This document shows, one piece after another, positions 25,053 through 33,910 of a DNA stretch of 64,000 bases. Source of the DNA: a bacterium. GTDB taxonomy: Bacteria > Myxococcota_A > Bradymonadia > UBA7976 > UBA1532. Within the stretch, counting starts at the first letter, position 1. Each line of letters starts with the position of its first letter. Location: the NCBI GenBank assembly GCA_030426085.1, contig JAUHYW010000020.1:62001-126000 (forward strand), written 5' to 3'. A program made the position numbers and the translations under genes. The notes below the pieces were generated by a model, which ran no database searches, was not told where the DNA came from, and saw nothing but the letters and a program-made list of their open reading frames with translations.

Positions 25053-27182
25053 GTGGCCTACAAAGCCTGCTTCGCCTGCGAACTGCTGTTCGAGGTCGAT
25101 CCCGGCGCCGGTGACTCGACCCGCTGCCCCCAGTGTGGCGGGGTGCTCAGCGACTACGACCCGTCGGCCGACGAGATCGACGGGCACGCCGAGGACGTGG
25201 CGCCCGCGCCGACCCAGGCCAACCAGGCGATCGTGCGCACGATGTCGTACAAGGGCCTCGCCGACGCGGTCAAAGCCCAGATCGGCGGCTCCCAGTCGAC
25301 CCGGCCCCAGCCCCGGGGGCGGGCGCCGATGCCCCGACCGCGCAGCTCGGGATCGTCCGGCGGCCGGCCCCAGCCCCGCGAGCCCCGGGCGGCGATCCCC
25401 GCCCGCCCCGCGCCCCGCGGTCGGAGCGGGGGCCTGATCCCCGCCCGCCCGGCGCCGGAGCGCAAGCGGCCGGTCACCGACGCGATGAAGTCGATGGCCG
25501 GCGCGCCCCCCGAGGGCCCCGAGGCCCGCCGCCCCGAGACCGCCCCCATCGGCTCGCTCGACGTCTCGGCCGCCGAGCTGCTGGGCGACACCCCCCGCCC
25601 GGCGCCGCTCCCGGCCCGCCCGGCGGCCCCGGTGATCCCCGCCGCCGACGCGCCCCGAGGCACGAAGGTGCTCGACAGCGTCGACCCCGACGACGACGCG
25701 ACCGCGCTCGACGCCGCTGGCGCCGCGGTGCTCAGCGGAGCCGACGACTCGCTCATCGAAGACATCTCGATGCAGTCGATGCACGAAGACGGCTCGATGC
25801 TCGAAGACATCTCGATGCAGTCGATCGTCGAGCCCGCCGGAGGCGGCTACGATCTGCCGGCGACGGTCGCGCTCCAGCAGGATCCGAACCGGCCGCTGCC
25901 CCCGATCCCCGGCGCGGCGCCGGCCGCCCCGGCGACCCCCCAGCCCGCGACCCCGGCCCGTCCGGCGCCGGCCTCGCCGTTCGGCGCCGCGCCCCGCGAG
26001 CCGACCCCGGCGATGCCTCAGCCGGCCGTAGCCCGACCGGCGGCGCCCCAGCCCGTCGCGCCCCGCCCGGCGATGCCCCAGCCGGCGATGCCCCAGCCGG
26101 TGGCCCCCCGCCCCGCCGGGCCGCAGCCCGCCTCGCCGTTCGGCGTGGCGCCCGCCGCGTCCCCCATCGCGCCCGCGTCCCCCATCGCGCCCGCGGCCCC
26201 CATCGCGCCCGCCTCGCCCATGGGCGGCGACGACGAGGCCTCCACCGGCGCCAGCGCCTTCGCGGTCGACGACTTCGACGTCGGCGCCGCCCGCAAGGGG
26301 GGCCGCTCGAAGCTGCCGCTGATCATCGCGCTGGTGGTCGTGCTGCTCGGCGCCGTCGGGGCCGCGGTGTGGTTCTTCGTGCTGCGCGAGCCGGCCCCCG
26401 AGCCGACGGCCGAAGACGCGCCGCCGCCCGAGCTGACCTGGAGCGAGAAGCTCGAGCAGCAGATCCAGGCCGGCCAGGCCCCGCTGCCCACCGTCGACGC
26501 CGCCGCCCCGCTCGCCGAGAGCACCTGGGTCGCCGGCGGCCCCGAGGGCATGTCCACCAGCCTGGGGCTGGTGACCGGCATGGCCACCACCGTCATCCGC
26601 CAGGGCGCCGCGCAGGAGGACGAGGCCGGCGCGTGGCTGCCGATGATGCAGAAGAAGCTGGCCGAGGGCACCCCCGGCGACGACACGCTGCTTCAGCTCG
26701 CCCTGCCCGCCGACATGACCGTGGCCGACTTCCTGCGCATCGCCGACTCCGGCCGCCGCGCGGGGCACGCGACGTTCGCGATGGTCGTCGAAGAGGGCGC
26801 CGGCAGCGGCAAGCTGTCCCAGCTCCCGTTCGTGCTCGCGCCGAAGAACGCGCCGCCGCCCGAGAAGGGCATCGTGAAGGTGGGCATCGGCACGCTGGGG
26901 CTGCACATCACCGCCCGCGACGCCGAGAACAAGCGGCTGTCCGAGGGGCAGGCCGAAGGCGAGCCGGACCCCGAGCCCCGGGTCCCGATGAAGGCCGGCG
27001 CGCTCGACCTCGACGGCTTCGCCGCCCGGCTCGCGGCGCTCAAGGCGGCCCAGCCCGAGATCGAGCGGGTCGTGATCCACCACGCGCCCGAGATGAAGGT
27101 CGGCGAGCTGGCCCCGCTGCTGGCCCGGATCTACCAGGGCAGCGAGGGCAAGCGGTTCGCCGAGACCGCGCTGGTGCCGTGA
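25053..27182 (+). CDS. Zinc-ribbon, proline-rich, single-pass membrane protein
   Basis: 709 aa from GTG 25053, with AAGGAG 7 nt upstream. The N-terminal zinc ribbon C6xxC9...C25xxC28 resembles those at the start of many Myxococcota regulatory proteins. A long disordered Ala/Pro/Arg region (~70-410) includes two EDISMQS repeats and APASPIAP-like repeats. One membrane segment (~419-442, LPLIIALVVVLLGAVGAAVWFFVL) follows, and an outside domain (~450-709) whose end (VVIHHAPEMKVGELAPLL) faintly resembles ExbD/TolR periplasmic domains. The topology (cytosolic ribbon, periplasmic sensor-like domain) is similar to gliding-motility protein GltJ/AgmX, but no GYF or TonB domain is seen. Its stop overlaps the next start (GTGA). 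Confidence 0.7.
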   Translation: MAYKACFACELLFEVDPGAGDSTRCPQCGGVLSDYDPSADEIDGHAEDVAPAPTQANQAIVRTMSYKGLADAVKAQIGGSQSTRPQPRGRAPMPRPRSSGSSGGRPQPREPRAAIPARPAPRGRSGGLIPARPAPERKRPVTDAMKSMAGAPPEGPEARRPETAPIGSLDVSAAELLGDTPRPAPLPARPAAPVIPAADAPRGTKVLDSVDPDDDATALDAAGAAVLSGADDSLIEDISMQSMHEDGSMLEDISMQSIVEPAGGGYDLPATVALQQDPNRPLPPIPGAAPAAPATPQPATPARPAPASPFGAAPREPTPAMPQPAVARPAAPQPVAPRPAMPQPAMPQPVAPRPAGPQPASPFGVAPAASPIAPASPIAPAAPIAPASPMGGDDEASTGASAFAVDDFDVGAARKGGRSKLPLIIALVVVLLGAVGAAVWFFVLREPAPEPTAEDAPPPELTWSEKLEQQIQAGQAPLPTVDAAAPLAESTWVAGGPEGMSTSLGLVTGMATTVIRQGAAQEDEAGAWLPMMQKKLAEGTPGDDTLLQLALPADMTVADFLRIADSGRRAGHATFAMVVEEGAGSGKLSQLPFVLAPKNAPPPEKGIVKVGIGTLGLHITARDAENKRLSEGQAEGEPDPEPRVPMKAGALDLDGFAARLAALKAAQPEIERVVIHHAPEMKVGELAPLLARIYQGSEGKRFAETALVP

Positions 27183-27718
27183 CCTCCATCGACTCGGTGC
27201 GGGCGGGCTACGTCGAGCACGGGGTCGAGGGCTACTACGCACGCTTCGGCGCCGACTACCGCAACCCCCACGAATCCGCCGTGCGCGAGGCGATCGCCCT
27301 GGCCCACGCCCGGGCGCCGCTGCCTCTGGGGCGGATCCTCGATCTGGCCTGCGGCAGCGGCGAGGCCGCGCTGGCGCTGCTCGACCTGGGGGCCGATGAC
27401 GTCACCGGCTGCGACCCCTACACCGCCGCCGCGTGGAGGGCCCGGGTCGACCGCCCGATCGTGCCCCACAGCTTCGCCGACATCGCCGCCGGCGCGCTCG
27501 ACGCCCGGCCCCGCTTCGACCTGATCGTGTGCAGCTTCGCCCTGCACCTCGCCGAGCGCTCTCGCCTGCCGGGCATCACCTGGGCCCTGGCCCGGGCCGG
27601 CCGCGCGCTGTTGATCCTCAGCCCGCACAAGCGCCCGGCCATCGACGTCGGCTTCACGCAGACCGACGCCTTCGCCCACCGCCGGGTGCGCGTGCGCCGC
27701 TTCGACTCTGCGATCTGA
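27179..27718 (+). CDS. SAM-dependent methyltransferase (class I)
   Basis: 179 aa from GTG 27179, overlapping the upstream stop by 4 bp. Rossmann motif I is ILDLACGSGEAALALL, then DDVTGCDPYT for the ribose-binding acidic loop, and FDLIVCSFALHL as motif IV. Small, cytosolic, no targeting signal. Substrate unknown. Coupled to the zinc-ribbon membrane protein gene; its stop lies 10 bp from the convergent beta-barrel gene. Confidence 0.85.
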   Translation: MTSIDSVRAGYVEHGVEGYYARFGADYRNPHESAVREAIALAHARAPLPLGRILDLACGSGEAALALLDLGADDVTGCDPYTAAAWRARVDRPIVPHSFADIAAGALDARPRFDLIVCSFALHLAERSRLPGITWALARAGRALLILSPHKRPAIDVGFTQTDAFAHRRVRVRRFDSAI

Positions 27719-27728
27719 GAGCGCCCGC

Positions 27729-28532
27729 TCAGAGCAGCAGCACGTACTGCACGCCCACCGTGATGAAGGCCTGCCACTGCCACTCGCTGACGTAGGCCTG
27801 GGTCTCGCACTCGGCCAGGCCCCGGCGCACCGTGCAGCCGTCCAGCTCGGTGCGCGCCTCAGCGCTGCTGCCCAGATCGGTGTTGTAGGCGCCCTTGAAG
27901 GTGAGCGGGACCCGCACCTCGTGCCCGCCGACGGGGATGATCACGTCCAGCCCGAAGCCGAACGCCCACACCCGGTAGTCCTCGGCGATGGCGTCCCAGT
28001 CGTCGCGCACGTTGCCCCCGCTGAAGTCGAAGGTCGCCGAGCCGGGGAAGATCCACTCCGGGCCGCCGAAGACGAACGGGCGCACCGGGGTGATCGGCGG
28101 TGACAGGCGCAGCAGCAGCGGTACGTGCCACGCATTCTGACCCATCTCGAACTCGTAGCGGGTGCCGTCGTAGACGATGTTGCCCGCGCCGCCGTCGAAG
28201 CTGTGGAAGACCTGGGTCTCGAGCGCGGCGATGCCCTGCCAGCCGACCATCAGCCCCACGCCGCCGCCGTAGCCCACCCCGCCGAAGCCGGAGTAGGGCA
28301 GCTTCACCAGGGTGCCGTCGATGTCGACGATCTTGTCGTTCTCGGCCGGCTCGTCGATGAAGCTGCCGTTGACGAAGCCGAACCCCGAGAAGCCCAGCTC
28401 GATCCCGATGCGGGGCGCGGGCTCCGGCGGCGGCGCCTCGGCCGGGCCGTCCAGCGTCGGGGCCGGCGGGGTCAGGTTCTGGGCGTGGACCGGCGCGGCG
28501 ACGAGCGCCACGAGAGCGAGCAGGCGATACAT
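27729..28532 (-). CDS. Outer-membrane beta-barrel protein (porin-like)
   Basis: 267 aa. Signal peptide (MYRLLALVALVAAPVHA, cut after VHA), then a short Pro-rich linker and alternating hydrophobic strands rich in Gly and aromatic residues (GIELGFSGFGFVNGSF, WAFGFGLDVIIPVGG). It ends with FITVGVQYVLLL, a C-terminal strand with alternating hydrophobic residues. GGGAGAT precedes the ATG. Two Cys near the end (DGCTVRRGLAECE) may form a disulphide. Function unknown beyond an outer-membrane barrel. Confidence 0.7.
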   Translation of the reverse strand: MYRLLALVALVAAPVHAQNLTPPAPTLDGPAEAPPPEPAPRIGIELGFSGFGFVNGSFIDEPAENDKIVDIDGTLVKLPYSGFGGVGYGGGVGLMVGWQGIAALETQVFHSFDGGAGNIVYDGTRYEFEMGQNAWHVPLLLRLSPPITPVRPFVFGGPEWIFPGSATFDFSGGNVRDDWDAIAEDYRVWAFGFGLDVIIPVGGHEVRVPLTFKGAYNTDLGSSAEARTELDGCTVRRGLAECETQAYVSEWQWQAFITVGVQYVLLL

Positions 28533-28765
28533 CGGATCTCCCCCGAGCAACCCTTCGGGTGTACTGCGAATCGCGGGCGCGGGCAATGCCCCCCGGCGTC
28601 GAGCTGGTGGGGCGGACGCGAAGTCCGCGTGATAGGTCCGCGAGTCATTTGGACCCCGATCGAGGCGGGCCGACGACGGCGTGCCAAGGGCACGTCGAGG
28701 AGAACCAACACAGAGCGGGGGCGAAAGGGCCGTGGAATTGTCATGCGGATCTCGCGGACGACCCA

Positions 28766-29659
28766 CTACAGCGGCACGCAGCGGCAGACGTGGGACTCGT
28801 AGTCCTGGCCGCAGCCCGACTCCTCGTTCTGGCGCACGCAGACCCCGTCGTCGTTCCACGAGCGGGCGCAGCGCCAGTTGTTCGCCAGGCAGAAGGTGTT
28901 GCAGTCGATGTCGCCGCCCGGCTCGAGATAGAACTCGCAATATGGCGAGCCGTCGACCTCGGTGCCGCCCTCGCAGAACTCGCTGCGCCCCTGCAAGATG
29001 AAGCCCGCGCAGTCGGCCGAGACGGTGCACTCGCCCTCGACGTTGCACAGCCCGACCCCGTTGCACGGCGCGCCCGGCGCGGCCGGCTCGACCAGCGGCG
29101 GCTCGGCGCCCTGGCAGCCCATCACGACGAGGCACGGGTCGGGGGTGTAGCGGACCACCTCCTCCCGCATCGGCTCGCCGCAGAACGTCAGCGGATCGTC
29201 GTGGCACTCGCCGAGCGCCCGGCAGTTGCCCGTCAGCGGGGTGCGGCGGGTGACGTAGCACACCTCCTCCTCGCCCTCGACGACCCGCTCGTAGACTTCC
29301 TCGCCCCCGCAGTCGATGCTCGGACATTCGACGTCGCTCTCGGGCATCTCGGGCACCCCTTGCACGTTGCACAGCGCGCACACGTCGATACGGGTGCCCG
29401 GCGCGTCGCAGGTGTCGGGGTTCACCGGCTCGGGGTCGGGCGTCGGGCCCATGTCCAGCCGGGGCTGCGGCTCGGGATCGGGGGTCGGGCCCCGGTCGAC
29501 CGGCGGGGGCAGCGGCGGGCCGTCGCACGGAGGCACCGTGCAGCCGAACAGCGCGTCGACGCCCGAGACGACCCCGCTGTCGGAGAGATCCTCCCCCGCG
29601 GCGCACCCCACGGCGCAGATCGACGCCACACAACACATCAGCCGGATCGATACACGCAT
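28766..29659 (-). CDS. Cysteine-rich lipoprotein
   Basis: 297 aa from ATG 29659. Lipobox AVGC at about residue 19 ([12 protein letters not shown]). A Pro/Asp-rich linker with repeated GPTPDPEP follows, then a domain with about 24 Cys in no repeat I recognise (CNVQG and CNVEG occur twice). Probably a disulphide-stabilised surface protein. No catalytic motif seen. The 233 bp between its stop and the beta-barrel start hold nothing I can identify. Confidence 0.7.
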   Translation of the reverse strand: MRVSIRLMCCVASICAVGCAAGEDLSDSGVVSGVDALFGCTVPPCDGPPLPPPVDRGPTPDPEPQPRLDMGPTPDPEPVNPDTCDAPGTRIDVCALCNVQGVPEMPESDVECPSIDCGGEEVYERVVEGEEEVCYVTRRTPLTGNCRALGECHDDPLTFCGEPMREEVVRYTPDPCLVVMGCQGAEPPLVEPAAPGAPCNGVGLCNVEGECTVSADCAGFILQGRSEFCEGGTEVDGSPYCEFYLEPGGDIDCNTFCLANNWRCARSWNDDGVCVRQNEESGCGQDYESHVCRCVPL

Positions 29660-29753
29660 AGCGCAACGATACCAGAAGCCTCGCGCCCGATCCCGCGACG
29701 CGGCGCCCCGGCCGCGCATCGAGCAGGGCCCGCCCGAACCGCCCGGAGGCCCC

Positions 29754-31904
29754 GTGAACACCGCCGACCAGCGCGCCGCGCTCGCCGATCGCATCGCCCG
29801 CGATCCGACCTACACCCCGCGCACCCGGCACCTCGACGCCGCCGGCCACCCGCGCTACACCAACGCGCTGATCCACGCCGCCAGCCCCTACCTGCTCCAG
29901 CACGCGCACAACCCGGTCGACTGGCGCCCGTGGGGCCCCGAGGCCTTCGCCGAGGCCCGGGCCCGGGCGGTGCCCATCTTCCTCAGCGTGGGCTACAGCA
30001 CCTGCCACTGGTGCCATGTCATGGAGCACGAGTCGTTCGAAGACGAAGAGATCGCCGCCGCGCTCAACGCCGGCTTCGTGCCGGTGAAGGTCGACCGCGA
30101 GGCCCGGCCCGACGTCGACGCGGTCTACATGGCGTTCCTCCAGCGCACCACCGGCGGCGGCGGGTGGCCGATGAGCGTCTGGCTCACCCCCGAAGGGCGC
30201 CCGCTCTTCGCCGGCACCTACTTCCCCGCCCGGGACGGCGACCGGGGCCCGCACCGGGGCTTCCTGAGCCTGCTGCGGATCATCGGCCGCAACTGGCGGG
30301 ACCCCGGGTTCCAGGCCCAGGCCGACGAGGTCATCGCCGCGCTCACCGCGCCCGATCGGGCCGCCTCGGCCGCCCTGCCCGCCCCCGAAGCCCTCGCCGG
30401 GGGCGCCGCCATCTTCGCGAAGCTCTTCGACCCCGAGTGGGGCGGCTTCGGCCGGGCGCCCAAGTTCCCCCGGCCGGCGGTGCTCGAGATGCTGCTGCGG
30501 GCCGGGCGCCGCGCGGGTGACCCCCGGCCGTCGGCGCAGGTGGCCACGACGCTGACCCGGATGCACTGCGGCGGCATGTACGACCACGTCGGCGGCGGCT
30601 TCGCCCGCTACAGCGTCGACCGCTTCTGGCGGGTCCCACACTTCGAGAAGATGCTGTACGACAACGCCCAGCTCGCCGTGGCCTACCTCGAAGGCTGGCA
30701 GGCGCTGGTATCCGGCGACCCGGACCACCCCTTCGCCCACGTCGTCGACGACGTCCTGGCCTACCTCGACCGCGAGATGAGCGACCCCGCCGGCGGCTTC
30801 TACTCGGCCACCGACGCCGACAGCACCGACGAGGCCGGGCAGATGCACGAAGGCCACTACTTCGTGTGGACCCCGGCCGACATCGACGCCGCGCTGCCCC
30901 CCGCCGACGCCCGGTGGGTCCGGGAGACCTTCGGGGTCGAGCCGGGGGGGCACTTCGAGGGGCGCAGCGTGCTGCACCTCGCCGAGCCGCTGTCGACCGC
31001 CGAGCGGGCCCGCTGGTCGGGGATCCGCGAGGCGCTGCGGGCGACCCGGGCGAAGCGGGCGGCGCCCGGCCTCGACGACAAGGTGCTGACCGCGTGGAAC
31101 GCCCTGACCGCCTCGGCCTTCGCCCGGGCCGGGGTCGCGCTCGCCCGCCCCGACTGGATCGCGCGGGCCGGGCGCTGCGCCGGCTTCCTGCTCGACAACC
31201 TGCGCGACGGCGACCGGCTGCACCGCACCTGGCGCCGGGGAGAGGCCCGGCACCCGGCGGTGCTCGAGGACTACGCCACGCTGATCATCGCCTGCCTCGA
31301 CCTGCTCGAAGCCACCGGCGCCGTGCGCTGGCTCGACGCGGCCCTCGCGCTGCAAGCCACCCTCGACCAGCGCTTCGCCGACCCCGCCGGGGGCTACTTC
31401 CGCACCGCCGACGACGCCGCCGACCCGCCGCTGCTCTTCCGGGAGAAGCCCGACTACGACGGCGCCGAGCCCGGCGGCAACAGCCAGGCCGCGCTGGGGC
31501 TGCTGCGGCTGGCCGAGCTCACCGGGGACGCCGAGCACCGCCGCCGGGCCGAGGGCACGCTGCGGGCGCTGGGGCGGCTGATGAGCGAGGCGCCGCACGC
31601 GGTGCCCAAGGCGCTGTGCGCGCTCGATCGGGCCCACGGCGACACCCGCGCCGTGATCATCGTCACCCCGCCCGGCGCCGATCCCGCCGAGGCCACCGCC
31701 GAGCTGTGGCGCGAGGCGCGGTGCCTCTTCGCCCCGAACACGGTCCGCCTCTTCGGGCCGGCCGACGGCCCGCTGGCGAAGCGGATCCCGCTGTTCGCCC
31801 AGCGGGTGGCCCGCGGCGGCGCGGCGACGGCCTACGTCTGCGTCGGCACCACCTGCGACCAGCCGACCACCGATCCGACCGCGCTCGCCGGGCAGCTCGG
31901 CTGA
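29754..31904 (+). CDS. Thioredoxin-domain protein of the DUF255/YyaL (SPATA20-like) family
   Basis: 716 aa from GTG 29754, with GGAGG 5 nt upstream. The N-terminal thioredoxin-like domain begins [20 protein letters not shown] and has the redox-like site [10 protein letters not shown], both highly typical of the family. After it comes [14 protein letters not shown] and [14 protein letters not shown]. The remaining ~500 residues form the six-hairpin (alpha/alpha toroid) domain. No signal peptide, so cytosolic. The family has no settled biochemical role. It converges with the CotH-like gene with a gap of 16 bp. Confidence 0.92.
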   Translation: MNTADQRAALADRIARDPTYTPRTRHLDAAGHPRYTNALIHAASPYLLQHAHNPVDWRPWGPEAFAEARARAVPIFLSVGYSTCHWCHVMEHESFEDEEIAAALNAGFVPVKVDREARPDVDAVYMAFLQRTTGGGGWPMSVWLTPEGRPLFAGTYFPARDGDRGPHRGFLSLLRIIGRNWRDPGFQAQADEVIAALTAPDRAASAALPAPEALAGGAAIFAKLFDPEWGGFGRAPKFPRPAVLEMLLRAGRRAGDPRPSAQVATTLTRMHCGGMYDHVGGGFARYSVDRFWRVPHFEKMLYDNAQLAVAYLEGWQALVSGDPDHPFAHVVDDVLAYLDREMSDPAGGFYSATDADSTDEAGQMHEGHYFVWTPADIDAALPPADARWVRETFGVEPGGHFEGRSVLHLAEPLSTAERARWSGIREALRATRAKRAAPGLDDKVLTAWNALTASAFARAGVALARPDWIARAGRCAGFLLDNLRDGDRLHRTWRRGEARHPAVLEDYATLIIACLDLLEATGAVRWLDAALALQATLDQRFADPAGGYFRTADDAADPPLLFREKPDYDGAEPGGNSQAALGLLRLAELTGDAEHRRRAEGTLRALGRLMSEAPHAVPKALCALDRAHGDTRAVIIVTPPGADPAEATAELWREARCLFAPNTVRLFGPADGPLAKRIPLFAQRVARGGAATAYVCVGTTCDQPTTDPTALAGQLG

Positions 31905-31920
31905 CGACCGCCCCGGCGGA

Positions 31921-33765
31921 TCACTCCGGCCGGCCCCACAGCCCCAGCCGGAAGCGCCCCCGCACCGGCGCGCCGGGCGCCTGCCCGATGGCGTCGAAGA
32001 CCACCTGCCCGGTCTCGCAGGTCGCGAGCTGGAAGACCTGCCCGCTGCGCTGATCGAGCACGCTGTAGACGCAGTAGATCCGGTCGTCGAGCAGGATCTC
32101 GCCCGGCGCGAACAGCGCCGGATCGGCCGCCACGGTGACGAAGGTGATCGTGCCGTCCCCGAAGAACTGGCTGCTGATGAGCACCGCCGCCCCCTGGTCG
32201 CCGAAGCCGGCCGCCGCGCCGACCCCCACCGCCGCGGCCGTCGTGTCGTAGACCGTGCCCTCGAAGGTGCCGTCGCCCGCCTCGAAGACGTTGTCGGTGG
32301 GCCACGCGCCCCACGTCGTCTCGAACGTGCCCTCGATCACCCCCACCGGCGCGGTGCACAGCGTCGGGCGCAGCGGCAGATCCCAGCCGGCCCCGCCCGC
32401 GGCCAGCTCCCGACGGATGGCCTCGCCCTTGGCCTCGACGTAGCGCCGCAGCTCGGCCACCGCCTGCGCCTGCTGGCCCCGCTCGGCGGGCATCAGGGAC
32501 GGCTCGATCAGGGCCTGCATCCGGTCGATCTCGGCGTTCAGCGCGTCGGGATCCCAGGCCGCCACCAGCTCGCCCATGCGCGCGACGTAGCGGGCCCGCC
32601 CCTCGGGGTGCAGGTACAGCCGGCGGGCGATGGCCCCGATGGCGAACACCGAGTGCGGCCCCCGGCGGCCCTCGTAGAAGAGGTACGGCGGCTGGAAGCT
32701 GCCGTCCGGGCCCCAGGGGATGAAGCGGATCCGCCCGTCGGCCGGGTGCTCGTAGAACCAGAAGTTGTTGGTGTTGCCGCTGTAGCCGTCCCAGTGCCCC
32801 ACCAGCGCCTCGGTGGCCCAGAACGTGAGGAAGGCGTCCAGGTCGAGCGCGCCGTCCAGCGCCTCGAGCAGCTCGTCGTCGGGCGCGTCGAGCGCCGCGA
32901 TCACCCGGTCGATGCTCGCCGCGCGGGGGGCGTCCTCGTGGTTCTTCTGCTCGATGGTGCCCCGCCACTCGGGGCGGAAGTCGCTCAGCGTGCCCTCGTA
33001 CAGCCAGCCGCTCGGATCGCCGAAGTGCGCCGCGAGGAACGGCGCCTTGAGGCTCTCGACGTGGGCGAAGACCCCCATCTCGACCCCGTTGACCGTCAGC
33101 CGGGCGAAGTTGCACCGGGGCGCGGGCAGCCCGTGGGCCGCGAAGACCCCGTAGGCCAGGCAGGTGCGCAGGCGGCTGTCGTCCTGGCGGCCGTTGTTGA
33201 GGGTCAGCCGGGTCAGGCCGCGGTGGGTCTGGCCGTCGACGTACTTGTCGAAGCGGATCTTGACCGAGGGTCGGCTGCCGCTGACCGACCCATAGAAGCC
33301 CTTCTTGCGGATGGCGACGTCGTCGTACACCTGCCCGTCGACCGTCACCCGGGCGGGGAACCAGTCATAGGGCGAGGGGAACGGCGCGTCGAGGCAGTCG
33401 GGGCGGGCGAAGTCCAGCTCCCCCCGGTTCTGGACCCGCAGGGCGTCCCAGTCGGCGGGGTCGATCTCGACGGCGACCTCGACGAGGTGCTCGGGGTCGA
33501 AGACCGCCGGATCGGGCTGGGGAGTGGCGGCGTCGGGCGCCACCGGGCCGGCGTCGGGCGCCACCGGGCCGGCGTCGGGCGCCACCGGGCCGGCGTCGGG
33601 CGCCACCGGGCCGGCGTCGGGCTCGGCGTCGGGCGCAGGGCCCGCGTCGACCGGCTCACCCGCCGCGCCGTCGGCGACCGCCCCGTCGACCTCGACCGCG
33701 CCCGACCCGTCATCACAGCCCGCCGCGCCCAGCAGCGCCGCCAGCGCCCAGCCCCATCGCCGCAT
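31921..33765 (-). CDS. CotH-kinase-family lipoprotein
   Basis: 614 aa; GGGAGGT precedes ATG 33765. Lipobox GAAGC near residue 16, then a low-complexity linker with APDAGPV repeated (21-bp DNA repeat). From ~90 to ~420 it follows the CotH fold: VAIRKKGFYGSVSGSRPSVKIRF with candidate nucleotide-binding Lys, the GVEMGVFAHVESLK strand, and GYSGNTNNFWFYE followed by FIPWGPDGSF. CotH proteins are atypical protein kinases; in many bacteria they are secreted surface proteins. The usual PWDxD reads PWGPD here, so one metal-binding Asp may be lost. A ~110-residue C-terminal beta domain follows. Divergent from the next lipoprotein. Confidence 0.88.
   Translation of the reverse strand: MRRWGWALAALLGAAGCDDGSGAVEVDGAVADGAAGEPVDAGPAPDAEPDAGPVAPDAGPVAPDAGPVAPDAGPVAPDAATPQPDPAVFDPEHLVEVAVEIDPADWDALRVQNRGELDFARPDCLDAPFPSPYDWFPARVTVDGQVYDDVAIRKKGFYGSVSGSRPSVKIRFDKYVDGQTHRGLTRLTLNNGRQDDSRLRTCLAYGVFAAHGLPAPRCNFARLTVNGVEMGVFAHVESLKAPFLAAHFGDPSGWLYEGTLSDFRPEWRGTIEQKNHEDAPRAASIDRVIAALDAPDDELLEALDGALDLDAFLTFWATEALVGHWDGYSGNTNNFWFYEHPADGRIRFIPWGPDGSFQPPYLFYEGRRGPHSVFAIGAIARRLYLHPEGRARYVARMGELVAAWDPDALNAEIDRMQALIEPSLMPAERGQQAQAVAELRRYVEAKGEAIRRELAAGGAGWDLPLRPTLCTAPVGVIEGTFETTWGAWPTDNVFEAGDGTFEGTVYDTTAAAVGVGAAAGFGDQGAAVLISSQFFGDGTITFVTVAADPALFAPGEILLDDRIYCVYSVLDQRSGQVFQLATCETGQVVFDAIGQAPGAPVRGRFRLGLWGRPE
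33530..33613. repeat. Four perfect 21-bp tandem repeats in the CotH gene linker
   Basis: Units 33530-33550, 33551-33571, 33572-33592 and 33593-33613 are identical and encode four APDAGPV copies on the minus strand. A fifth partial copy follows. Length variation would keep the frame. Confidence 0.92.
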
Positions 33766-33910
33766 CTCGACCTCCCGAAGCGTTCGGGGCACCGTACGAC
33801 ACCGCGCCCGCCCGATGTGTCGTTTTCGTGACGCCCGCGCGCCGCCCGGCGGGATCCCTCTGGTCGCGCCTGGGCGACAGTGGCATGGTGCGCGCCGAAA
33901 GGGAGGTGGC

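Noticed and set aside
25053-27182. Gliding-motility protein GltJ/AgmX
   Set aside because: The topology is similar, but no GYF or TonB-like domain is visible, so the name is not justified.
33530-33613. CRISPR-like regular repeats
   Set aside because: The units are directly adjacent without spacers and encode an in-frame protein linker.
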